Shown: positions 55,299-63,068 of the stretch, piece by piece | How the letters are laid out: each line of letters opens with the position of its first letter | Position numbering within the stretch: the stretch's first letter is position 1 | Source: JAFAYN01 sp963733105 | GTDB taxonomy: Bacteria; Gemmatimonadota; Gemmatimonadetes; Longimicrobiales; Longimicrobiaceae | Direction of reading: 5' to 3' | Assembly: GCA_963733105.1 (NCBI GenBank) | Contig: CAVTCB010000018.1 | Coordinates: forward strand, 914,641 to 978,640 | DNA: 64,000 nucleotides | Program-made: the position numbers and the translations under genes | Notes under the pieces: generated by a model | Database searches by the model: none | What the model was told of the DNA's origin: nothing | The model's input: only the letters and a program-made list of their open reading frames with translations

Positions 55299-57863
55299 TC
55301 ACCCCAGCACCCGCGCCAGGTAGGGCGCCGTGCGGCTCTTCGCGGCGCGGGCCACCACGGCGGGCGGGCCGGCGGCGACCACGCGGCCGCCCTCCTCCCC
55401 GGCGCCGGGGCCGATGTCGATCACCCAGTCGCTCGCCGGCGATCACGTGCATGTCGTGCTCCACCACGACGACGGTGTTGCCGGCGTCCACCAGCCCGTG
55501 CAGCTGCGCCACCAGCTTCTCCACGTCGGAGGGGTGCAGGCCGGTGGTGGGCTCGTCCAGCACGTACAGCGAATGGCCGCGCTGCGCGCGCTGCAGCTCG
55601 GTGGCGAGCTTGATCCGCTGCGCCTCGCCGCCGGAAAGCTCCGTGGCGGGCTGGCCGAGCCGGAGGTAGCCCAGCCCCACCTCGCGCAGCACGTGCAGCG
55701 AGCGGCGCACGGCGTCCTCGTCGGCGAAGAACTCCGCACGCCGCGTCCACCGTCATCCCCAGCACCTCGGCGATGTTGCGGCCCGGTAGCGGATCTCCAG
55801 CGTCTTCGCGTTGTAGCGCGCGCCGTGGCAGGTGGGGCAGGGGGCGTAGACGCTGGGGAGGAAGAGCAGCTCCACCATCACGAACCCCTCGCCCTCGCAG
55901 GTCTCGCAGCGTCCCTTCGCCACGTTGAACGAGAACCGGCCCGCGTCGTAGCGCCGCTTCGCGGGCGTCCGGCGTGGCGGCGAAGAGCCGGCGGACGTGG
56001 TCGAACAGCCCCGTGTAGGTGGCCAGGTTGGAGCGCGGCGTGCGCCCGATCGGCCTTCTGGTCCACCTGCACCAGGCGGCCGATCTCCTCCATCCCGCCG
56101 GCGATGCGCCCGCCGGCGGGGACGGCGGCCGCGTGCTCCGGGTCGTCGTCCTCGTCCTCGGCGGCGGGCGAGCTCGTGGCCCAGGTGCGCGGCCACCAGC
56201 TCCACCAGCACCTGGCTCACCAGGCTGGACTTCCCCGAGCCGGAGACGCCGCGTGACCGTCGTGAACACGCCGAGCGGGAACTCCACGTCCAGCCCGTGG
56301 AGGTTGTTGCGGGTGACGCCCTCCAGCGCCAGCCAGCCCTTCGGCTCGCGCGGCGTGCGCGCGCGGCGGGCGCGTCTCGCCGAAGAGGTGGCGGCGCGTC
56401 TGCGACTCCTCCACCGCGGCGAGCCCGGCGGGCGGGCCGCTGTAGAGCACGCGTCCGCCCTGCTCGCCCGCGGCGGGGCCCACGTCCACGATCCAGTCGG
56501 CGTGGCGGATCACGTCCATCTCGTGCTCCACCACGAAGAGCGAGTTGCCCGCGGCCAGCAGCCCGTCCAGCGCGCGCAGCAGCGCCTCGGTGTCCGCCGG
56601 GTGCAGCCCGGCGGAGGGCTCGTCCAGCACGTAGACGACGCCGAACAGGTTGGAGCGCACCTGCGTCGCCAGCCGCAGCCGCTGCAGCTCGCCGGGGGAG
56701 AGCGTGGGCGTGCTGCGCTCGATCGACAGGTAGCCCAGCCCCAGGTCGAGCAGCACCTCCAGCCGCGCGGCCAGGTCCTGGGCGATGCGCTGCGCCACCA
56801 GCGCCTTCTCCGGGTGCTCCGCGTCCCGCCGCTTGCGCCCCGCGGCGGTCCCCTCCGCGTAGGGGCGGACGAGGGCGGCCAGCGCGGGCCAGCGGCAGGC
56901 GCGACAGCTCGGCGATGTCCAGCCCCGCGAACGTCACCGACAGCGACTCGGGGCGCAGCCGCTTGCCCCCGCACACCGGGCACTCGGTGCTGAGCATGTA
57001 CTGCGATCACGCGCCGCTGCATGGCCGCGCTCTGCGTGTTGGCGAAGGTGTGCAGCACGTGCCGCCGCGCGCTGCTGAAGGTGCCCATGTAGCTGGGCTC
57101 GTCCTTCCGCTTCAGCGCGCGCCGCGTCTCTTCCGGCGTGAAGCCGGGGTAGACGGGGACGATCGGCTGCTCGTCGGTGAAGAGGATCCAGTCGCGCTCC
57201 TCCTGCGGCAGGTCGCGCCAGGGGCGGTCCACGTCGTAGCCCAGCGTGACCAGGATGTCGCGCAGGTTCTGCCCGCGCCACGCCTGCGGCCACGCGGCGA
57301 CGGCGCGCTCGCGGATGGTCAGCGAGTCGTCGGGCACCATCGACCGCTCGGTGACCTCGTAGACGCGGCCGAGCCCGTGGCAGCGGGGGCAGGCGCCCTC
57401 GGGGGTGTTGGGGGAGAACGCCTCGGCGTAGAGCGATGGGCTGGCCGGGCGGGTAGTCGCCGGCGCGCGAGTACAGCATCCGCAGCAGGTTGGAGAGCGT
57501 GGTGACGCTGCCCACCGACGAGCGGGTGGTGGGCGTGCCCCGCTGCTGCTGGAGCGCCACCGCCGGCGGCAGGCCGTCGATCTCGTCGACGTCGGGGACG
57601 CCCATCTGGTGGAAGAGGCGCCGCGCGTACGGCGCCACCGACTCCAGGTAGCGCCGCTGCGCCTCGGCGTAGAGGGTGCCGAACGCGAGCGACGACTTGC
57701 CCGACCCCGAGACGCCGGTGAACACCACCAGCGCGTCGCGCGGGATGTCGACGTCGACGTTCTTGAGGTTGTGCTCCCGCGCCCCGCGCACGCGCACGAA
57801 CTCGTGCGGCCGCGCGCCGTCCGGCCCGTCCGCCGCCGTCTTTCCGTTCTTCCGTGCCTTCAT
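55299..57863 (-). pseudogene. uvrA: UvrA-family excinuclease ABC subunit A (eleven frameshifts)
   Basis: ABC-type ATPase of the UvrA family, about 850 residues when frames are joined, shorter than canonical UvrA (about 940) and like the UvrA2 class. Domains in order: VFTGVSGSGKSSLAFGTLYAEAQRRYLES (first Walker A), the zinc-finger ECPVCGGKRLRPESL, the first ABC signature LSPGELQRLRLATQ, VYVLDEPSAGLHP, second Walker A TGVSGSGKSSLV, second finger CETCEGEGF...CPTCHGARYN, signature LSGGEAQRIKLATEL and VLDEPTTGLHPSD. Frame breaks lie near 57434, 57004, 56885, 56362, 56252, 56165, 56055, 55970, 55783, 55735 and 55437. Nine of the eleven fit one extra G after C. Probably consensus error in this stretch; true decay is possible. 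Confidence 0.85.
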
Positions 57864-57876
57864 TCGTCCGGCCCTC

Positions 57877-58545
57877 CTACGCGAACTGCGCCCGGAACGC
57901 GTCGAGCTCGGCGCGCACCGCCGCGACCTCCGCCCGCAGCGCCTCCACCGTCCGCTCCAGCGCCGCGATCCGGTCGTCCTCCACGTGGGGGCGGAGGGCG
58001 GGGCGGGCCGGCTCGTCCGCCGTCTCGGGCAGGTCGGCCTGCACCGGCTCGCCGCTGAGCAGGTGGGCGTAGCGGACCTCCTTCTGTCCCGGCCGGCGGG
58101 GGAGCCGCGCGACGATCGGTTTGGGATCGTGCGAGATCAGCGACTCCAGCACCCCCTCCAGGTCGGCGAGGTCCGCGATCGGCGCCAGCCGCGCCGTTCG
58201 CGCGAGCAGCTCGCCCGGGGTCTGCGGCCCGCGGAGCATCAGCACGCCGAGCACCGCGAGCTCGCGCCGGCCGATCTCCAGCTCCTCCGCCAGGAGGTGC
58301 TCGAACTTGGTCACGCGCGAGCCTACCGGCTGGATCTGGCGCAGCAGGCCGCTGCGGCGCAGCGCGACGACGACCGGCGTCACCTCCTCCTCCCCGAGCC
58401 GCATGACCGGCTCCCGGTTGGTCGTCTGGTTGCACGCCGCCAGGAGCGCGTTCATCGACAGCGGGTAGTTCTCCGGGGTCGTCGCCTCCTTCTCGATGAG
58501 AGAGCCGAGGATGCGCGCTTCGACGTCGCTGAGCGGAGGGTTCAC
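57877..58545 (-). CDS. YceH/DUF480 family protein
   Basis: A 222-residue protein with tandem winged-helix domains (LSDVEARILGSLIEKEATTPENYPLSMNALLAACNQTTNREPV is the typical opening; the second wing starts near ELAVLGVLMLRGPQTPGELLARTARL). The C-terminal about 40 residues form a coiled coil (IAALERTVEALRAEVAAVRAELDAFRAQF). Function is not established. GTG start at 58545 with GAGGAG 8 bases upstream; a GATAAT at 58567-58572 on the same strand may be its -10. It ends 13 bp before the UvrA-type start, so the two are probably co-transcribed. Confidence 0.88.
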   Translation of the reverse strand: MNPPLSDVEARILGSLIEKEATTPENYPLSMNALLAACNQTTNREPVMRLGEEEVTPVVVALRRSGLLRQIQPVGSRVTKFEHLLAEELEIGRRELAVLGVLMLRGPQTPGELLARTARLAPIADLADLEGVLESLISHDPKPIVARLPRRPGQKEVRYAHLLSGEPVQADLPETADEPARPALRPHVEDDRIAALERTVEALRAEVAAVRAELDAFRAQFA

Positions 58546-58880
58546 GATGGGTCTCCTCGGTCCGGGATTATCTGGGAGCCGCACGACGAAGGTGGCGTTG
58601 CTCCCCGCGCCCTCAATCTCTGACCCGCCGCCCGGCCGCGCCACCCGGCGCGGCCCGCCGCAGGCGACGAGCTGCTCCGGTGCCTGGTGGAGACGGTGCG
58701 GCGCTGCGTCCGCCCGCTGACCGGGTCTACCGGGGGGAATTCCTCGTCCTCTTCCCCGCCGCGCTCCCGGAGGAGGTGGTCCCGCGGGGCGTCGGGATGC
58801 TGCCATCAGAGGTCCGCGCCGCACGCGACGAGGCGGTGGGCGGGCCTACCTGACGGCGCGGCGAAATCCACACCGCCCCG
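58546..58880. other. Intergenic stretch, possible gene remnant
   Basis: Still high GC. No complete gene is seen. On the plus strand 58716-58853 can be read as a protein-like stretch (RVYRGEFLVLFPAALPEEVV...) without a start, ending at a stop, which may be the 3' remnant of a lost gene. The left end holds the start region of yceH; the right end leads into the island promoter. Confidence 0.3.
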
Positions 58881-58881
58881 T

Positions 58882-58910
58882 TTGTGCGACCGGGCGGCGC
58901 GTGGTATACT
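58882..58910 (+). promoter_or_regulatory. Predicted promoter of the methyltransferase-Z1 island
   Basis: TTGTGC (58882-58887) and TATACT (58905-58910) with a 17-bp spacer, at the exact border where GC content starts to fall. It lies about 125 bp before the methyltransferase start. Confidence 0.6.
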
Positions 58911-59035
58911 CCTCTCGCGCGAGGGGCGCATCCAGTCCGCGGAAAGGGCCGTGCCCACCCACCGTTGCAGTCCACGTCGCGACCTTCTTTCAGCCTGTAT
59001 CCCAACCCGCAGACCGTCTGAACGTGATCCCAACC

Positions 59036-60199
59036 ATGCATCCGTTTCCGGCGCGTATGGCACCGGAACTAGCATTCAACGGGCTTCAGCAGCTCGCTCA
59101 AGGGAGCGTGGTGCTCGACCCAATGAGTGGTTCCGGAACCGTACTTCGCCATGCGGGGGAACTTGGGCATCACGCGATTGGAATCGACATGGACCCACTC
59201 GCGGTTCTGATGAGCCGCGTCTGGACCCGCGCGGTAGCCGACGCTGAGATCGAAGCCCTATATGACTCAGTCGCCCGTGATGCGTCAGCCAGGAACCCAT
59301 CTGATATCAACTTGCCTTGGATGGATGAGGATGAAGAAACGTCGACGTTTGTCAGATATTGGTTTGCTCCGGATCAGATGAAAGATCTTCGCCGGATTGC
59401 TAGCGTCCTCTATCAACGGAGCGACGATCCTTGCTCCGTTGAAGCTCTTGATATCCTGCGCCTCGCGCTCAGCCGAATCATCATTACCAAAGAGCGAGGG
59501 GCATCTCTCGCGCGGGACACTTCACACAGTCGTCCGCACAAAGTATCGCAAACGTCGGGATATTCCGTATTCGACGGCTTCGAGCGCTCCGTCCGCGCCC
59601 TTAGGAAGCGCCTGCTCTCCGCCCCGCCGCGAGGACGTGCGGAGGTGTCTCTCGGGGACGCCAGGGCTATTGATCTACCCGCAAACTCAGTTGATGCGAT
59701 CCTCACGTCTCCGCCCTATCTCAACGCAATCGACTATATGCGCGGTCATCGAATGGCACTCGTTTGGCTCGGCTATACGCTGTCCCAACTACGATCGATC
59801 CGGGCGAACAGCATTGGGGCAGAACGTGGTCCGGAAGATCCTAACCGTCTCGACGTACGCGTGCGTGCCGCTATGGGTGAAATCAACTTGCTGCCCTCCC
59901 GTCAGCAGCGGATGATTGATCGCTACGTCGGGGACGTGAACAAGATGATATCGGAGTTGGCCCGCGTCCTTAAGCCTAGTGGACGCGCCACTTTTGTGAT
60001 CGGCAATTCGTGTCTGAAAGGTGTTTTCATCCATAATGATGAAGCTATTGTGAAATCTGCAGAGCTCCTTGGGATGGGTTTGGTAGAGCGGTTTGTACGC
60101 GATCTACCAAGTCAGAGTCGATATCTGCCAATCCAAAATGAAGGCGCTCTCGGCAGGCGGATGCGTACAGAAACGATATTGACGTTTGTTTTATCGTGA
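59036..60199 (+). CDS. Site-specific DNA methyltransferase, SPPY type (probably N4-cytosine)
   Basis: A 387-residue DNA methylase from the ATG at 59036; a GTG at 59024 is an alternative and the frame stays open further upstream. MHPFPARMAPELA is the motif X-like opening, LDPMSGSGTVLRHAGELG (about 27-44) is SAM-binding motif I, GIDMDPLAV is motif II, and LTSPPYLNAIDYMRGH (about 223-238) is catalytic motif IV. SPPY favours N4-methylcytosine; N6-adenine cannot be excluded. The about 180 residues between motifs I and IV may hold target recognition. Lower GC and less biased codons than the flanks indicate transfer. It should protect host DNA in the cassette with the next two genes. Confidence 0.87.
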   Translation: MHPFPARMAPELAFNGLQQLAQGSVVLDPMSGSGTVLRHAGELGHHAIGIDMDPLAVLMSRVWTRAVADAEIEALYDSVARDASARNPSDINLPWMDEDEETSTFVRYWFAPDQMKDLRRIASVLYQRSDDPCSVEALDILRLALSRIIITKERGASLARDTSHSRPHKVSQTSGYSVFDGFERSVRALRKRLLSAPPRGRAEVSLGDARAIDLPANSVDAILTSPPYLNAIDYMRGHRMALVWLGYTLSQLRSIRANSIGAERGPEDPNRLDVRVRAAMGEINLLPSRQQRMIDRYVGDVNKMISELARVLKPSGRATFVIGNSCLKGVFIHNDEAIVKSAELLGMGLVERFVRDLPSQSRYLPIQNEGALGRRMRTETILTFVLS

Positions 60200-60260
60200 A
60201 CTCTTCCAACTAAACTACCGCCTAGTCCGAGCACAACCTACCCCAGCCTCAAGAGGAACT

Positions 60261-62114
60261 ATGCCTAAGACGTTTGATCTGTCGAAGTTCAAAGGGGACG
60301 CATCGCCGCACGACCAATACTCCCGCCAACTGCGGCGCCTCACGAAAGGCGGCAAGACTGTAGAGTGCATCGAGAAGGCCGTCCAAGGTGCCCTGGAGAA
60401 CCTCGCGGGCGCCGGACGAAAGGCGTTCGTAATTTACGGGGAACCCCAGAGTGGCAAGACAGAGATGATGATATGTCTCACAGCAAAGTTGCTCGATGAA
60501 GGACGTAGCCTCATCATCCATCTTCTAAACGACAGTGTTGACTTGCTTGGTCAGAACCTAGGACGTTTCAAGGCTTCAGGCCTGGCGCCATCTGCGCGAA
60601 ACTATCTGGAAGTCCTTGATCCTTCGATTTCGCTGACTAAAGGTCAATATGTAGTCTTTTGCAAGAAGAACGCGCGAGACCTCCAGAAGCTGTACAATAA
60701 GATTGGAGCGTTTAAAGGTGTCGTCGTAATCGATGACGAAGCCGACTACGCTTCGCCCAACGCGAAGGTCAATCGCGCTGAGAAGACTAGGATCAACGAG
60801 TTGATATCGGAAATCTTGGGTTCTACTGGTGACTACATTGGTGTGACAGCTACCCCTGCACGTCTTGACTTAAATAATACCTTTGAGAATGACAGCAAAT
60901 TGTGGGTTAACTTTCCTGTCCACTCCCAGTATACTGGGCAAGATGTATTTTTCCCGTTTGATGTACAGACGTTTGCAACAGAAGAGAGAAAATTCCGTCT
61001 GACGCTCCTACCTGCGAAGGGTGATGATCCTAGATTCGCTCGCTCAGCGCTGTTTAGTTTTTTCGTTAATGTTGCTTATCTAAATCTCTTCAACAATGGT
61101 GGGTCGGAATTCAATTATTCGATGCTAATACATACGAGTGGCAAGAAGGTTGATCACAAGACTGACTGGGGAACAGTTCAAGAGGCGCTCGCTTCCTTGA
61201 AAACTCCAGATTCGAAGAACTACGACAAGTACATACAGGAGGTGTGGCAGATAGCGTGCGATCGTTACCGCGACGCTGATCCCGACGAAATCACTCAATA
61301 TATTCGCGAGAATATCAGCCGGAACGCTGTGATCATGCTAAATAGCGATCGTGATTTCGCTCAGAATGGGGCAGCTGCGACAAATCCCTCCTCATTGTTC
61401 ACTATCATCATTGGTGGCAACATCGTCTCCCGAGGGGTCACTTTTGATAACCTGCTCTCGATGTTTTTCACACGGGACGTAAAGCACAAGATCCAACAGG
61501 ACACGTATATCCAACGTGCTCGTATGTTTGGATCGCGTGGTAGTTATCTCGATTTCTTTGAATTGACCATACCGGCAGCTCTATACACCGATTGGCATCG
61601 TTGCTTTGTCTTTCACCGGCTTTCACTGGCTTCGATTACCAACGGGAAGGGGTCGCCAGTTTGGCTTAGCGATTCCAGAATAGCTGCGGTTGCTAGTGCA
61701 AGTATTGACAAGTCTACCGTCGATATTGACCGAGGGGAAATGTCTTTCGCGCTATTCAAATTCGTCCCGATGATAGATCAAATTGTATTGGGCGAAGGAG
61801 ACATGATCGGTAAGCTCGACGCATTGAAAAAGCTGATTGGGGACGACGGCTTCCCAGGGTATTTGCGCGAATTTATTGTAAACACCTCTTCCAGCCCCAA
61901 CAGTGACATCAGCATTCAGAAGTCTTCACCAGTGTATCCTAAGATGACACCTGAAGAGCAGGCTACTATCACGCGAAGCAGAGGCATGATGGGCGCGTCA
62001 CAGATAGCAGCCGGTGCGAAGCACGGGCTCAAGGTATTTACGAATTCGGAAGGCATGGCACGACTTTACTATAAGTTTGTTGGTTCGATCGAGTTTGCGA
62101 AGAACCTGAAATGA
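60261..62114 (+). CDS. Z1-domain SF2 helicase-like ATPase
   Basis: A 617-residue protein from ATG 60261 (AGAGGAAC upstream). Motifs of an SF2 ATPase: Walker A GEPQSGKT (60-67), Walker B IDDEAD (157-162), motif III TATPAR (196-201), a Z1-type motif V GGNIVSRGVTFDNLL (385-399) and motif VI-like QRARMFGSR (418-426). The GGxxxSRGxTxxxL pattern marks the Z1 domain, known from restriction-like operons with DNA methylases, MutL/MORC-type ATPases and nucleases. The C-terminal about 190 residues show no known domain. A DNA-stimulated translocase or sensor of unmodified DNA is the likely role. Its stop overlaps the next ATG (ATGA). Confidence 0.82.
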   Translation: MPKTFDLSKFKGDASPHDQYSRQLRRLTKGGKTVECIEKAVQGALENLAGAGRKAFVIYGEPQSGKTEMMICLTAKLLDEGRSLIIHLLNDSVDLLGQNLGRFKASGLAPSARNYLEVLDPSISLTKGQYVVFCKKNARDLQKLYNKIGAFKGVVVIDDEADYASPNAKVNRAEKTRINELISEILGSTGDYIGVTATPARLDLNNTFENDSKLWVNFPVHSQYTGQDVFFPFDVQTFATEERKFRLTLLPAKGDDPRFARSALFSFFVNVAYLNLFNNGGSEFNYSMLIHTSGKKVDHKTDWGTVQEALASLKTPDSKNYDKYIQEVWQIACDRYRDADPDEITQYIRENISRNAVIMLNSDRDFAQNGAAATNPSSLFTIIIGGNIVSRGVTFDNLLSMFFTRDVKHKIQQDTYIQRARMFGSRGSYLDFFELTIPAALYTDWHRCFVFHRLSLASITNGKGSPVWLSDSRIAAVASASIDKSTVDIDRGEMSFALFKFVPMIDQIVLGEGDMIGKLDALKKLIGDDGFPGYLREFIVNTSSSPNSDISIQKSSPVYPKMTPEEQATITRSRGMMGASQIAAGAKHGLKVFTNSEGMARLYYKFVGSIEFAKNLK

Positions 62115-62584
62115 TAGGAGAGTATGAACGTTATCACGGGACTGTTCTGCGCGAGCTAGTAGTCCGCGCGCCTGGTCCGCTTCTCTTGGAAACGTTCTAT
62201 CAGGCAGGACGTGTGAATACGTACCTGCTGAATGGATGCACGGGTCTTCAGATCAAACATTCCGCGAAGCGACTGCCGCCGTGGCAGTTCGCGTTCAATC
62301 ATGATAACATTTCCGAGCTTGACAACCTCATAGCTAGCCATCCCACCTCATGGCTCGCTCTAGTCTGTGGTGTAGACGGAATCGCCGCGCTCACCGCGGC
62401 TGAATTCCGCGCCCTTACTGATGTGGCGAATGATACCGCACGTTTCATTCGTGTGGACCGGGATAGGAATACAATGTATCGGGTCTTTGGAAATGCGGGT
62501 AAACTGCAGAATGCGAAGGCGAGAGGCGTCGCAGGCATCATCTCTGACGCATTTATACCAAATCCGGGTAAATCGGAGAGATGA
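62111..62584 (+). CDS. Small protein of the island, possible PD-(D/E)XK-like nuclease
   Basis: A 157-residue protein coupled to the Z1 gene by an ATGA overlap. It contains GRVNTYLLNGCTGLQIKHSA and RLPPWQFAFN, then a hydrophobic WLALVCGVDGIAAL strand-helix unit. The QIK could be the D/E/Q-x-K half of a restriction-endonuclease active site, with the acidic partner not obvious, so the nuclease call is a hypothesis from motif shape and context. The last about nine residues (IPNPGKSER) and the stop are encoded by the left end of a MITE-like element, so the original C-terminus may have been longer. Confidence 0.6.
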   Translation: MIGEYERYHGTVLRELVVRAPGPLLLETFYQAGRVNTYLLNGCTGLQIKHSAKRLPPWQFAFNHDNISELDNLIASHPTSWLALVCGVDGIAALTAAEFRALTDVANDTARFIRVDRDRNTMYRVFGNAGKLQNAKARGVAGIISDAFIPNPGKSER

Positions 62585-62689
62585 CGGGACGGAGGAGGAG
62601 CGTACTGTTTGAGCCCGCGCAGTGGTCGAATTTCGCACCTCCAGAGAAGCCCCCTCACCAACCCACACGGATATAGCCGGATTTGGTAT
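62555..62689. mobile_element. MITE-like element with 13-bp inverted ends
   Basis: ATACCAAATCCGG (62555-62567) is exactly inverted at 62677-62689. The 135-bp unit has no coding capacity of its own. It overlaps the 3' end of the small island gene. Ends of this kind are typical of non-autonomous transposable elements; no matching transposase is in the window, and no clear target duplication was found. Confidence 0.6.
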
Positions 62690-62781
62690 TAGAGACGGTT
62701 AACTCCAGCGCAGGAGCCGGCGGGCCGGGTGCTTGCGCACCTGGCCCGCCTGTTTTCCGTCCAGCCGATCCTCGATCTCGA

Positions 62782-63057
62782 CTATCCGCTGCTGGAGCTG
62801 GACCCGCTGCTGCTGGAGGAGCTGGAACTGGAACTGGAACTGCTGCTGCTTCCCGTGCTGGAGCTGCTACCGGAGTTGCTGGAGCTGGAGCTGCTGCTCG
62901 GGTCGGTGCCGAGGTCCTCGCACCCGCTCAGGGCCCCCAGTCCGAGCGTGGCCGCCCCGGAGAGCAGGAGCAGGAACTTGCGGCGCGAGCGGAGGTTCGC
63001 CGCGTCGCGCGGCTCGTGACCGGGGGCGTCCGGCATCTGCCGATCTTCGTCGTTCAT
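62782..63057 (-). CDS. Serine-rich lipoprotein with twin-arginine-type signal
   Basis: A 91-residue protein. SRRKFLLLLSGAATLGLGALSGC is split by position into a twin-arginine-like n-region and a lipobox LSGC, so export and lipidation are likely. The mature part is very short (CEDLGTDP) and then almost only serine, about 40 residues with scattered Gly, Asn and Thr. Function unknown. It is 11 bp downstream of a GT9-type glycosyltransferase gene on the same strand, so the serine tail is a plausible O-glycosylation substrate. Low complexity makes family assignment impossible by eye. Confidence 0.65.
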   Translation of the reverse strand: MNDEDRQMPDAPGHEPRDAANLRSRRKFLLLLSGAATLGLGALSGCEDLGTDPSSSSSSSNSGSSSSTGSSSSSSSSSSSSSSSGSSSSSG

Positions 63058-63068
63058 GCGATCGTCTC

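Noticed and set aside
58901..59035. Upstream start of the DNA methyltransferase at 58901
   Set aside because: That GTG overlaps the predicted -10 box, and the added residues are low complexity and unlike the family N-terminus.
62729..63019. Leu/Glu-rich plus-strand open frame
   Set aside because: It is the antisense of the serine-codon run in the lipoprotein gene; the minus-strand frame has a signal peptide and lipobox, so that one is real.
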